NCBI GenBank assembly: GCA_032988165.1
Contig: JANTQF010000012.1
Location: 124,001 to 188,000, forward strand
Direction of reading: 5' to 3'
Source of the DNA: Emmonsiellopsis sp. PD_33
Taxonomy: Eukaryota; Ascomycota; Eurotiomycetes; Onygenales; Ajellomycetaceae
Length of the DNA stretch: 64,000 nt
Under the pieces are notes generated by a model that was given only the letters and a program-made list of their open reading frames with translations, searched no databases and was not told the origin of the DNA. Made by a program: the position numbers and the translations under genes. Each line of letters starts with the position of its first letter. Position 1 is the first letter of the stretch. Below, one piece after another: positions 47,353 through 58,463 of this stretch.

Positions 47353-49217
47353 ATGCGTTCATACCTAAGCGCCATATCTTTGGTCGCCCTAGTTGCGGGT
47401 CAGCAGTATCCCCCTACTCCACCAGCAGAAGACGCAACATTTGACTATGTTGGTACGTATCAACTGGACCCCTATGTGGGATGGCTTCTTCTAGTAGTTT
47501 TTGTTAACTTTCCGACCTCGCAGTGGTTGGTGGTGGCCCCGGCGGGCTCACAATTGCTACCCGCCTCGCAGAAACTGCCTCAGTGGCCGTAATCGAGGCT
47601 GGAGGGTTCTATGAGCTCGACAACGGCAACTACAGCGTGGTTCCTCTGTATTCTTTGACTGGCATGCCATTCCTTGATACTTCGGAACAGTTCACACCGG
47701 CGCCCCAGGTAGATTGGGGGCTACTGTCAGAGGTCACCCCTACAGCGGGTGATAGACGGATTCATTATGCCCAGGGCAAAACTCTGGGCGGATGTACGGC
47801 AATCAATACGATGGCGTACCACCGTGGCACTGCTGGCTCATATGATCGTTGGGCAGAGCTAGTAGGCGATGATAGCTACAACTTTGCCAATTTGCAGAAG
47901 TATTTTTCGCGATCCTGTCACCTCAGAGCACCAAACCTGGAGAAGCGGAACAATACAAACACAACGATCAATTATGAGGCCGATATGTGCGATAACTCTG
48001 GCCCTTTGCGGGTGTCCTGGAACAACTGGGTCGACCCAACTATTACCTGGCTGGGGAAAGCTGTGGAACAGATCGGTCTTGCATTGAGTCCTGATGGATT
48101 CAGTAGTGGCTCATTGACTGGATTCTTTTCCTGGACCCCGTCCACGATTGAACCCACGCACGCTTTCCGATCATCGGCCGAAAGCAGCTACTTGCAGTCA
48201 AGTATATCAAACTCCCAGCTATCTGTCTACTACAGTACTCAAGCCAAGAAAATCCTCTTCGATTCCAAAAAGGCAAAGGGCGTGACCGTTTCCAGCTCGG
48301 GTACCGAATACACCCTTTCAGCCACCAAAGAAGTCATCATATCCGCTGGCGTCTTCCATTCTCCCCAGCTCCTCATGGTCTCAGGGATCGGCCCCAGCAA
48401 CGTCCTCACAACTCACGACATCCCCGTAATCTCCGACCTGCCGGGCGTCGGCCAGAACCTCTGGGATCCCATCTCTATGGGCATAATCTACACCGTCAAC
48501 ACCCAAAGCGGCGCCTCCATCACCGCCAACCCAGACAACTGGCCCCTCACCCTAGAACAATACGCAGACGCAGGCGGACCCTACAGCTCTGCCGCCGGCT
48601 TCATGGCCTACGAAAAGCTCCCCACAGACTCCCGCGCCACACTATCAGCAAAAACCCTTGACTCTCTCGACTCCTTCCCCTCAGACTGGCCAGATGTCGA
48701 ATACATCGTAGGCTCCTTCCCAGGCGCCAACGGTTCAAACTCAGGCTCCATCACCGCAACCCTCATGAAACCCATCTCCCGCGGAAGCGTCTCCATCACC
48801 AGCCCCAACATCGAGGACCAACCATCCATCAACCTAAACTGGCTCAGCGACCCAGCAGACCAGGAAGTCGCCGTAGCTGCATTCAAGCGTCTGCGGACAG
48901 CGTGGGAGACGGAAGCGGCTAACACGGTCAAGATTGGCGAGGAGGCCGTGCCGGGCTCTGCGGTACAGACTGATGAGGAGATCTTGGAGTATCTCCGTGG
49001 CAGCGTGAATCAGCTCTGGCATGCTAGCGCTACTTGCGCTATGGGTAAGAAAGGGGATACGGGGGCTGTGGTGGATGCGACTGCGAAGGTGTTTGGCGTG
49101 GATGGGTTGCGGGTTGTGGATATTTCGGCGTTTCCGTATGCGTTGCCCGCCCATCCGCAGGGGTCGGTTTATATGTTTGCTGAGAAGATTGCGGATGATG
49201 TTATAAATGGGCGGTAG
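47353..49217 (+). CDS. Secreted GMC-family FAD oxidoreductase
   Basis: Exons 47353-47452 and 47524-49217 across a 71-bp intron (GTACGT...GCAG), giving 597 residues. A short signal peptide (MRSYLSAISLVALVAG) suggests secretion. The FAD-binding Rossmann motif VVVGGGPGG spans the splice site. GMC signature 1 (GKTLGGCTAINTMAYHRG), signature 2 (ISAGVFHSPQLLMVSGIGP) and the catalytic C-terminal region are present, with His533 (LWHASATCAMG) and His577 (LPAHPQG) spaced 44 residues apart as in glucose oxidase. Such enzymes oxidise alcohols or sugars with FAD; closest in feel are fungal glucose dehydrogenase and versicolorin B synthase-like proteins. The substrate is not predictable. Length is normal for the family. 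No obvious cluster partners; the next gene is a convergent membrane protein. Confidence 0.94.
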
Positions 49218-49875
49218 TTATTTAAAAAAATTGTTTTCTTTCTCTTATTTGATAGTACTTGATCCCCCCCTTGTCTAATACCATATGCTCTTGAATTTAT
49301 CTTCCGCTCGTCCCGTTTGCAAGCTAAACATGCCTGATTTCCTTCACGAGAGACTTATCTTGAGCCCCTTTCCAGCTAGAAAAGAAGAATTGACTATCTG
49401 CCGGCCTCTACCTTCGATATAAATGGGCACGATGATATCTACAGACTTTCTGTCCGTCAAAAAGGTGAGTGATTTATCCACCATTCAAATATCACCAAGA
49501 GCCTATATAACTTATGCTTCCAATTAATGTATACCGATCGAATCAATGTATTATATATTATCTAGCCTTCTATCAAGCTAGTCGTATGGGAGAACGGGGT
49601 ATATGGATATATGTATATAAAAAGAGGGGGAAAATATCAACTCCAACCGCAAGCAGGAGCGGAAGGGGGTCCTATTTCATTACCAACCGCACACTCCAAG
49701 AGCGCCATGCAATAATAAGCTCGCTAATCAAATATGATCGAAAATAGCATGTGTCTATCCCTATCCCATTCAACAAGGGGGGTAGGGTAGGTAGTATTAC
49801 AAAACAGGGGCAAAAAAACACAAGCAAGTCATGAGTCTCAAACGTCACAAAGGAAGCAAAGCGAGGGAGGCTTGC
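49218..49875. other. Convergent intergenic region
   Basis: Shared 3' flank of the GMC and rhodopsin-domain genes. No gene is seen. Confidence 0.7.
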
Positions 49876-51262
49876 TCAAATAGCCTCCCATCCTTTCGGT
49901 GCATTCCCATTCGTAGCAGATAGGCTTCGATCAGAAGAAGTCTGGGCCTCCAGGTTCGTCGGAACAGGCGGTACGGTTGTGGTAATTATGCTGTTATTCC
50001 AGTCCGATTTGCCGGCACTGCCCAGGCGGGAAATCTGCGTGATGCTGCTGGACTTGCTCTGTGGCTTCGTTGTAATCTCCACTTCTTCCATGTCTATATT
50101 ATCCCCGCGATTATTCCTGTTTTGATTGGGGGAAATGGTATAATCTTTCGGCGCCTGATGGTGCGAAGCGACAAAGCTAGGCCGTGTTGTTGAGTTGGCG
50201 TAGCGGTCTGATATCACACCTATTCGTTGTAGGAACCGTTCGGCGGGGGATTTGAGGCATGGTGTGCAGGCTGCGATTATGCCGAGGAGTTCTTCCAATT
50301 TGGCGAGGAGGGATGGCCAGACGGTGGAGGATAGGGGGTCGCCTTGGCCGACAGTGACGAAAGTGGTCATTTTGACGCACACTGTTCCGGTGGCAACGAG
50401 ACCCATTCCCATCAGACAGGACACTAGGATTCTTTCGCGTAGGGGGCGTTGGAGGCCCCATATCAATCTGATAGGCATGACGGCAAATATGAAGTCCATG
50501 CATGTGAAAATGGCTGTTGATATTCTTGTCAGTCATATTCTTAAGCCCTCTTTCTGCAGGTATCGAGAATATTATGGTGCCTTGGCTCTGGAGGGAGTGT
50601 CTAAATTTGCTTACCTGCAGTAACCCAGCCAAAGTTGGTTTGGTGCTTGTAATCCCAACATTGCTTCTCTGGCGGAAGTATGCTAACATCCCAGTTCGAA
50701 GGGAGAGGCCGACACCAAGCAAATAGCACAATCAGCCAACCAGTGGACAGGAGCCCTTGGATTACGAACAAGGCCCATAGGAACCACTTCCACGTCTTGT
50801 TCAGACTAAGCCGGAGAAGCGAGAGCGCGATTGACATCCGTATGAGACAAACAGCCAGTATCCAAAAAAACTGGACAAGGAACGTAAATTTCAAAATGGT
50901 CGTTTGGTCGTCCGGGAGGACATAATAAGATACATGACCCCATCCTTTCGAAGTTGCTGCGATTGAACAACAAAACCCCACGATCGAAAATAACTACAAA
51001 AATTCATTAGCACTTCGCGCGTATGGCTAATCCAAGATCTATGATGCCGTCCTCCCTTCGATTGAAATGACGAGTTCGCCGTGTGTATACCACCTACCTC
51101 AGCAACAACAATCAAATAATCGTCCGACCTCAAATGCAGGGTTGGCCGAACTTTGGTATAGATTCGTAGCGTGCAAAGCGCGAAGGCAATTGTGGAAAGA
51201 ATTGCAGTTGGTATTAAATATCTGGGAGCATAGTGGGTATCGGGAATGGGTGGCTGATCCAT
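49876..51262 (-). CDS. Fungal rhodopsin-domain (PTH11-like) seven-helix membrane protein
   Basis: Exons 51262-51098, 50993-50615 and 50513-49876; introns of 104 and 101 bp join in frame to give 393 residues. Seven hydrophobic helices are visible: YLIPTAILSTIAFALCTL, LFSIVGFCCSIAA, FLVQFFWILAVCLI, WFLWALFVIQGLLSTGW, AIFTCMDFIFAVMPI, ILVSCLMGMGLVATG, and LAKLEELLGIIAACTPCL. Family landmarks include the SDDYLIVVA segment after helix 1, a CW after helix 4 region (EKQCWDY), DFIFAVMPIRLIW, and ELLGIIAACTPCLK. This matches the fungal rhodopsin-domain family (PF20684) that contains PTH11-related receptor-like proteins. There is no CFEM ectodomain at the N-terminus. The cytoplasmic tail (about 120 residues) is Ser/Thr-rich. 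A sensory role at the plasma membrane is inferred from the family only. Confidence 0.9.
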
Positions 51263-53821
51263 CGCGACCCGGCCTTTTGAAAGCTGTCGGAATCGAACAG
51301 TTCAATATAAAAGGAACATGAGATGGGAGTTTGGGTGCCAGCCTCCCCCCATGAATTCGCCATTTGCAAGTAGCAATTGCGAGCCTTAAGAATGGCTGCA
51401 ACGAGAGTCCTCGACAGAATTTGAATCGGTCGACTGGGTTCATTATATCGAGACATGGGCCGCACGGCCCTGTTTTCAGGGCCTTTAGAACGAGGCCCGA
51501 GCCCAATATCTAGATTGGATACAATTTCTATTTTGCCAACAAATCAACGCGTTTGATCGGGGAGGAGATGGTTACTCCCGTGGGCGCTAACGAGTTAGAA
51601 GGCCGTTAGTTGCAGTATCAAAATCGATCATGTCTACGGAACGTGGACAAGACACCTCGGGACCCATTTAATTGAGCAAACCCTGAAGCTTTCATGGCTA
51701 AGTTGCTGGAGATTATTCGACAGCCGGTTCTAGACCATAACCAGCTGGTTTTTATGCGATTGCCTGCTCGAGAATTGACTGCTGCACTTTACCCTGCGGC
51801 AGAGCTGAGACGAAAATGACCGTCTTCAAGGGTGCCACACTGAGACGGACTCTGCGCCCCCCTATGTAGACTTGTAGTGAACTCCCTGAGGATACGGATA
51901 TTCTCAGCTGTCGTTGCTGATAATTCCAAGAATGATGGACATGCGGGGGCTTGTGCGATGTAACGCCGATTGATGACGAACAGCCTTCATCATGATCATG
52001 TTGGGCCTCCGCATCAGTTGGAACTTTTATAGACTTCGACTAAAAAGGGTTTGCAAACCTATCTTGGCCATAAGAGAGGTATCAAAGAATAGAATTTTAT
52101 AGAAGCAACATCGAAAGTTGCAATCTCTGTCGAAGTGGCTAACTGTGCCGACTGCGTCGTTGTGGAAGGAGGCATGCTGCTAGCTGCATATCGCAAGAGC
52201 ATCCGTGGATGAGGCTTGAGAAACAAAATAACCGGAATCCATCGATTTGTTCTGGGAACCTCGTATATCCGTGCTGTTCGATTGCGGGGAAGAACACAAA
52301 TCCTCTTCTTATTATTAGATTCGTATGGATTTATGCACGGGGAGAAAAACGGAAAACTGCTGGTGTCACGGAGTGATACAAGGATAGAGCTCCTTCGTCA
52401 ACCCCTATTTTGACAGATGGGGGTTTGGGATTAGGGTTAAATGCAAGTGAAGCCTTGGAGTTGGGGCCCAGCAACTTGCAAGGTAAGCAATCTGGGCCCC
52501 TGGGGTCCAAGCAGAATATTTCATCATCTTCAACGAGTCTCTGCCCATAGACCTAAAAGGAACGGGATAATTTGGCATGCTTTTCGGAATCGCTATCATC
52601 ACTTGCTGTGACGATCAAAAGTTTTGACGAAGCCTGGTGGAAAAGTGGCCTTTCTCTGACAGGGTTCGATTTGAACGCCGGCCCGCGGCGGCAGAAATGA
52701 ACTCCCCTTCGTCAAGCTTCAGGATGCGGGTGCCACTGTAACTAAAGTTACGAGGAGCCCCGCAGTAAGCTGGGGTCAGCTATCATCTATGGAACGGCTG
52801 CGCTCTGGGGGTTCTGGTGTTTGACAAAAAAGATCGCACGAACGGAGGCCAACAATACTCTCCTTAACCCTTCAAGAATAAGTGCGACGCAACCTTTAAA
52901 CGCTTGCATGAGACCCCAGCAGACCAATTTCCACTGGTCTGGTTAGATTTCGCCGGGTGTTTGGAGCATCCGAGTTCATCCACGTAGCTTTAACCATGGA
53001 AGCTTCGTCCGTTTCGCATGGCACGATCTGGAGACAGCCGCACATTTTGGCTCCAAATCTACAAAGTCTCCTCCGGTAAATCTTGCTGAAGGCTGTTGAC
53101 GAAGATATGCTCCTCTCACGCTGTTAACTATGCCTGGGCCACAGCGGTTAGAGACGAGGCAGGACAACAGCGGGTGCGCACTTACGGTGAACTCCGTCCA
53201 CCATCGGCCTCGAATAGCCAAATCCAACCAGCAGAACAGGAATATCAAGGCGTTGGTGATGTGATGTCCAGGAATGATTCCGGGTGGGTGGCCAACAGAC
53301 AGTCTGCCAAAACCCTCCACTGATCCAGCGCAGTGCTAAAGAGATCTTCATTAAACAAAAAACGGACGTTTCATTCGCCCAAGCTACTAACTTACTAACT
53401 TATAAAAGAAACAGTCTGTTTCCTTAGGGCTGGCGGGGTTTGTCGAGAGATTCCAATTTCCGGGGTCAAGGCAATACCACAGTAATCGCCGCTAATTTGG
53501 CGTAGCTTTCTCTCTCGAAGTCTGCATCTCCTTTTCCTCCTCTTCGCATTCTCTTGATTCTTTCGTTCTTTCGACGCTTGGCCTGTTTGTCGGGCATTGT
53601 TGTCTGTGTTGAGCGCAGGTTGTCTTTGTTGTCGGTGCTGGCCACGCAGAAAGCGAAGACTCAACTCCTCGCTTTCCATCTGTCGTCGCCAACATCTCCC
53701 TCCACCACATCCGTTTCCTCTCGTTTTCACTCTCGTTTCCGCGTTGGTTTCAGATACCCTCGACTACTTAGACCTTGCTCATTGCTTCTGTGTCTTTAAT
53801 CCAAAGACATCATTCTGGAGA
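51263..53821. other. Divergent intergenic region
   Basis: 2.6 kb between the start codons of the rhodopsin-domain gene and the GH72 gene, with a pyrimidine-rich leader near 53520-53820. A TTCGATTTGAAC string near 52666 resembles a tRNA T-loop but no cloverleaf can be built. No gene is seen. Confidence 0.6.
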
Positions 53822-55319
53822 ATGTGGTGGAATAACCCCCCCTCCAGAGTCGCGTTGGCCGCGTGTCTCGCCATCTTGTTGCAGGCGCACTGTGTTTCGG
53901 CCATCTCAAAGTTGTCTGCTGTAGGCTCCAAGTTCTTTAATGAGGAGGGAAAGCAGTTTTTCGTCAAGGGTATGTTATCCTGAATGTCAGGGCACCCTAT
54001 TGCCCCCCTCGATCGATGCTAACGAGGACTTGAAAAGGGATCGCATACCAGCTCATTCCCAAGGATCCCCTTGTGGACACGAAGCAATGCAACCTGGACG
54101 CGTCCCTGATGAAGGAATTGGGCGCAAATGCCATTCGCGTGTACCACGTCGACCCAACCAAGGACCATGAGGGCTGTATGAAGGCGTTTGCCGATGCAGG
54201 GATATATCTGTTTGTGGACTTGGACGATTTCCATACCCAGATTGAGCCGGTACGTATTTTCACCCTTAAACTCCCAGGCCGATAATTAACAGGCCGATAA
54301 TTAACAGTATCCCATTCCCCCAGATTTCGCCTTCCTGGAACGAAACCCAGTTTGATGCATTCAGCGCCATCCTGGACGAATTCCAGAAGTTCGACAATAC
54401 CGCTGGAGTTTTTGTGGGAAATGAGGTTATCACCAAAAAGACCGTGTCAGCTGCAGCCCCATATATTCTCGCAGCCGCTCGGGATATGAAGGCGTATCGC
54501 GACTCCAAGGGGTATCGAAAGATCCCAATTGGATACTCTGCCGCTGATATTGCGGAGCTGCGTCCCATGCTACAGAACTATCTTGTTTGCCGACCAGAGG
54601 AATCAGAACGTCTAGATTTCTTCGCGCTCAACGCCTATGAGTGGTGCGGAAAGTCCTCATTCAAAGAGTCCGGATATGCCAACCTGCAAAAACAAGCAGA
54701 GGGGTATCCAGTTCCGATCTTCTTTTCAGAAACGGGCTGCAACACAGTTCGACCTCGCGATTTTATGGACTTGACAGCAATCCTTGGGCCTGAGATGAGA
54801 GACACATGGTCTGGTGCGATGGTATATGAATGGATCCAGGAGATGAATGACTACGGTTTAATCACGTACGGCAAGGGTGATAAATCCAACCCGGAACATC
54901 AGGATGGTTTTGTCCGTAGCGGAACTCCTACGCCGATAAGCCCAGATTTTCCAAACCTCAAATCTCGTTTTGCGACCCTGTCGCCATCTGGAGTTGCGCT
55001 GTCAGACTATTCGAAAGATGCGTCCAAAACAACGGTACCGCCCTGTCCAGCTCCAACTGCTGGTGGCTGGGAGATAGATCCCAGCGCTAAACTACCATCC
55101 ATCAATCAGGTAGCCGGAACAGCTCCCAAGACCACAGAGCCGGGTGATGCAAAACCGACAGGAAGTGCTACGTCAGGAGGGGCTGCCAGCGCTTCATCCA
55201 CAGTCCCCAATTCCGGCAATCAGCAAATCTCCATTCTGGCGTCCGCTGGCGGAAAAGCATTCTTTTACATGGCTACCGGGTTGCTGGCTGTTGGTGGAAC
55301 CATGGGATGGGCGATGTAA
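53822..55319 (+). CDS. GH72 beta-1,3-glucanosyltransferase (Gel/Gas family), GPI-anchored
   Basis: Exons 53822-53969, 54038-54249 and 54324-55319; introns of 68 and 74 bp join in frame, giving 451 residues. A signal peptide covers about residues 1-27. The GH72 catalytic domain follows (about 28-340), with KGIAYQL, the acid/base Glu154 in VGNEVITKK, LNAYEWCG, and the nucleophile Glu256 in FSETGCN. These enzymes cut and re-join beta-1,3-glucan chains at the outer face of the plasma membrane, lengthening wall glucan. No Cys-rich CBM43 (X8) module follows, so this is the short (Gel1/Gel2-like) type. A Ser/Thr/Pro/Gly-rich spacer and a C-terminal hydrophobic tail (FYMATGLLAVGGTMGWAM) indicate GPI anchoring. 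Intron 2 contains an exact 15-bp tandem duplication (54276-54305). Confidence 0.95.
54276..54305 (+). repeat. 15-bp tandem duplication inside GH72 intron 2
   Basis: Two exact copies of AGGCCGATAATTAAC, each providing a TTAAC branch-like sequence and followed by AG. Confidence 0.95.
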
Positions 55320-56210
55320 AAGGAACGTTTGACATTCACGATGATCATGATATTCTTCGGGGCATTTGCTTTATGATAAACGTAATCTGGAGAAGGAGGG
55401 TATCGAATGGGGGACCAATGTCTTTGTCCATGTTTGACACATGTTTACTGCACATGTATTATTACATAGAGGATTATCTTTTTTAGAGCTATCCCAATTA
55501 ACTCTGCAGATATACGCTAAAAAGGGGGTGCATAATCGAAAATACCGTTGAACCCTAGTCTCAATTATTTACTATTAACCCCATCCGCATTTCTAGTCTT
55601 TGAGAGAAGGTTGTCATCTTGGTGCGCATGGAGAGAATAAAAATAAAACAGAAGGTTAGGTGAGTCTGGTAAAATGCAATTGAATTGTATGTGGTCATGT
55701 TTATGGAACACACTATGCAAAGCTGAAGGGTAGCAGGCACAGGGACATATTGTTCTGCTCAGCTTAGGTTTAGAGCTTCATTGGAGAAAACAACCTTCCA
55801 TCTCCTCATCCGGCGGTTTGGATATTTTTGCATCCTCCTTTCACTGCCCGGCTTTAACCAATTGGTGACCTGGTGTGTAATTCAACCAAGGGAGAGCCTG
55901 GGAGAGCCTGGCAGAAAAAGGACACCAAAATATCCAAGTCGTTGGACGAGTAGATATATATAGTCAAATTCTCGGGGGGATATTCGGTTTCATCTTAGAG
56001 GCGGAGGTAATAAGGGGAAAGGGGAGATGTGTGGATGGTGGCAGTGAGACCGGGAAGAAGGGTTACATGCATGTGCTTAATGGTATAGTATAGGAGGGTC
56101 CAGTTTCATTCTGCAGTAGGGAGTGAGGTCGTATATAGAAACGGGGGGTATTATGAGAAAGACCAGGGTTTAGAGGTAGCCGATAATAATATCGGGCGGG
56201 AAGTTGGTGT
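55320..56210. other. Convergent intergenic region
   Basis: 3' flanks of the GH72 and pseudokinase genes. No gene is seen. Confidence 0.7.
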
Positions 56211-58463
56211 TTAGCTATGCTCCGCTGCATGTTGGGATCTTTCGGGATAACTCCACGATTGACACCATTGTCCATTCCCGAACGGTCGGGAGAAGTTATT
56301 ATTGGGACTAAATTTCCGCTGCCCGGGACTCATCGAGAAGACCCCGCTGTTGGTTGGGTGGGAGCTGGAATAGTGACCGTGTGAATTCGGTGGTGGTGTG
56401 GTGGGTGGTGAGGTGGCTATTGGGAGGAGAGATGACACACGCCAGGATTGTTCATCTTGTTCATCACAGACGGCGACAACGCTTGGCTCGTAAGGCTGTT
56501 CCAAAATGGTGTCGTCGTCGTCTTCATCCGACTCAGTGTGCCCGAAGTTGAAGCTAAAGTGTGATGAGGAGGAAGAATGACTTCTACTAGGTTCTGGCTC
56601 TTCGCAATGAGGTGACAATGGCGACGGTGGTAAACGGTTGTGGGTTGGGATATTGATAGCTGCGGATGAACGTATTGAGGCATGCGGACTTGCTTTTGCC
56701 GTTGGTTTGCAATGCGCTTGTATTCCACCCCCAGCTTGGTTAATTGCCCATGCGAATTCGGAGGCAACCCGCGGAGCAAGTGGCCTGCTTTCTGGATCCC
56801 GAGACAACATATCCCTAACAACCGCTAATACGGGTCTTACACCACGGAAATGAACGTCTGCCCTTCTCAAAGCGTCCCGCTCCAGTCGCGTAATCCAAGA
56901 TTTAACTTGCTCTGAGTTGCGATCAAGGTGGAAGGAGACATCAGCAACAGAGCCACCTCGGCCAGCATACCTATTTTTCGCTCCTCGGTGGGCCACAAAG
57001 GCGGAATGCCGCCGTTTGCAAAGAATGGTGTAAATATCAACCGTGATGGCGGCAAGCGCAAAGATATCCGCTGGTAGAGCACTACTCTGGTGGGACTGCC
57101 ATGTTTGGACAATGACGTTATTTAAAGGAGGATTGGTATTTATGTTTAGGGCGGTACTGCTCATCATTGTTAACGGGCGAGAGGTGGCACCTGAGGATGA
57201 CGACGACGAGGAAATGGTTGGGGCATGGGACATGTGTTTTGCACTCCCGAAACCAGGGATATGTCTCCGAGTAGCGGATATGGTCGTGCTTGACGTTGAG
57301 GAAGAGGATGCATAGGACATTCTTGATGGCGATTCAGGGGATCTATAAGATTCCTCTGTGGCGCGGTATGATATGCCGCGCATATTGAACTGCTGCTGTG
57401 CGCTCCCCGGGCGGATTGAATTATGCTTTGCCGCGGTCCTGCCCCCCGACGGAAGCGCGTTGCGGCCGGAACCTGCGCTCTGTATTGAAGCAGTACGAAC
57501 CCATCCTTCTGGTGCTGCGTATTGATATGCTTCGATATCGTTTTGTCTTGTTAACGGAACAAGGCTGCCGAACGCTTCGAATAAGCCTAAATATATGCGG
57601 TTGTTGGAGTCGATTAGGACGTTGGACGGGCGAATAGCCCCGTGGGCTTGCCCATGGGAGTGAAGCCAAGCCAGACCATCTGCCAAGCAGTGAGGCCAGG
57701 TAAGTAGGAGGTAACGTTGTTCGGGTTTTGTTAGGCGTTTGAATTGTTGTGGCCTATCGTTGAGGAATGATTTGAGGGAGTATTCAGGGATTCCGATGAT
57801 CAGCATGTTAATGCTATCATCAACGAAGTATGAAGCATAGGCCGATATCACATGCTCATGCGCCAACCTTTTGAGAAACTCGATTTCTCTCATAATTTCT
57901 TCCTTCTCAAGAAAATGGGGTATATCGCCAATGGTTATGCGAGTTCGTAAGTACTGCTTGCACACAGCTCCTGCAACTATAACTTTGTCTAGGCAGTCCC
58001 TGCTTGTAAGCGGGAGGTTCGTCCGTTGCGCAACAAGTTCGACCGGAACCCCTTCGTTTTCTCCATATATAACGTGGTCTCCGGGTTTGATGCTCTTGAC
58101 CAGGAATCGCCATTGGGCATTGAAAAATTTCTTGCTCAGAGAGGCATCCTGGGTGTCACTGGGGGAGAGGGGAAGAAGGTTGACTCTCTGGGCCGAAAGT
58201 GGAAGATCCTCGTCATCACAGGCCTCCTCGACGATGGCGAAGACCCTCTCTGGTATGCCGATGTCACTTAGGATCAAGAATAGCTTGCGACCCTTCTCGA
58301 GAACCCAATCAAGGTAGGTATCGTCGGTGAGGCCATCACCAAAAGGTAGCGGGCTCTCTAACTGCGCATGGAATTCAGGATCCAGGTGTTCGAGGATGTA
58401 GTCGCGTGAGATTGTTGCGTCTACTCTTTCGTCCGTCCACCACAGGGATGTGATTTCAGACAT
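56211..58463 (-). CDS. Large pseudokinase with insertion after the APE motif
   Basis: A single open frame of 750 codons from the ATG at 58463; the frame extends three codons upstream only with GTG. Residues 1-155 form a fungal-type N-terminal region, and the kinase-like fold runs about 156-575. A possible beta-3 lysine (AVCK, 169) and alpha-C glutamate (193) remain, but the catalytic loop reads HGAIRPSN (274-281), lacking the HRD aspartate, and the DFG position reads LFE (294-296). The APE motif is kept (317-319). A Ser-rich insertion of about 135 residues (325-462) separates APE from the next helix (ADIFALAAITVDIY). A DMLSRDPESRPLAPRV segment marks the end of the C-lobe. The C-terminal 170 residues are Ser/Pro-rich with an acidic ESDEDDDDT stretch. 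Catalysis is unlikely; a scaffold role is inferred. Confidence 0.87.
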   Translation of the reverse strand: MSEITSLWWTDERVDATISRDYILEHLDPEFHAQLESPLPFGDGLTDDTYLDWVLEKGRKLFLILSDIGIPERVFAIVEEACDDEDLPLSAQRVNLLPLSPSDTQDASLSKKFFNAQWRFLVKSIKPGDHVIYGENEGVPVELVAQRTNLPLTSRDCLDKVIVAGAVCKQYLRTRITIGDIPHFLEKEEIMREIEFLKRLAHEHVISAYASYFVDDSINMLIIGIPEYSLKSFLNDRPQQFKRLTKPEQRYLLLTWPHCLADGLAWLHSHGQAHGAIRPSNVLIDSNNRIYLGLFEAFGSLVPLTRQNDIEAYQYAAPEGWVRTASIQSAGSGRNALPSGGRTAAKHNSIRPGSAQQQFNMRGISYRATEESYRSPESPSRMSYASSSSTSSTTISATRRHIPGFGSAKHMSHAPTISSSSSSSGATSRPLTMMSSTALNINTNPPLNNVIVQTWQSHQSSALPADIFALAAITVDIYTILCKRRHSAFVAHRGAKNRYAGRGGSVADVSFHLDRNSEQVKSWITRLERDALRRADVHFRGVRPVLAVVRDMLSRDPESRPLAPRVASEFAWAINQAGGGIQAHCKPTAKASPHASIRSSAAINIPTHNRLPPSPLSPHCEEPEPSRSHSSSSSHFSFNFGHTESDEDDDDTILEQPYEPSVVAVCDEQDEQSWRVSSLLPIATSPPTTPPPNSHGHYSSSHPTNSGVFSMSPGQRKFSPNNNFSRPFGNGQWCQSWSYPERSQHAAEHS

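Noticed and set aside
47353..51262. GMC oxidoreductase and rhodopsin-domain gene as a secondary-metabolite cluster
   Set aside because: No backbone synthase, transporter or regulator adjoins them; the genes are convergent and individually common in fungi.
52640..52770. tRNA-like TTCGATTTGAAC string
   Set aside because: No acceptor, D or anticodon stems can be formed around it.
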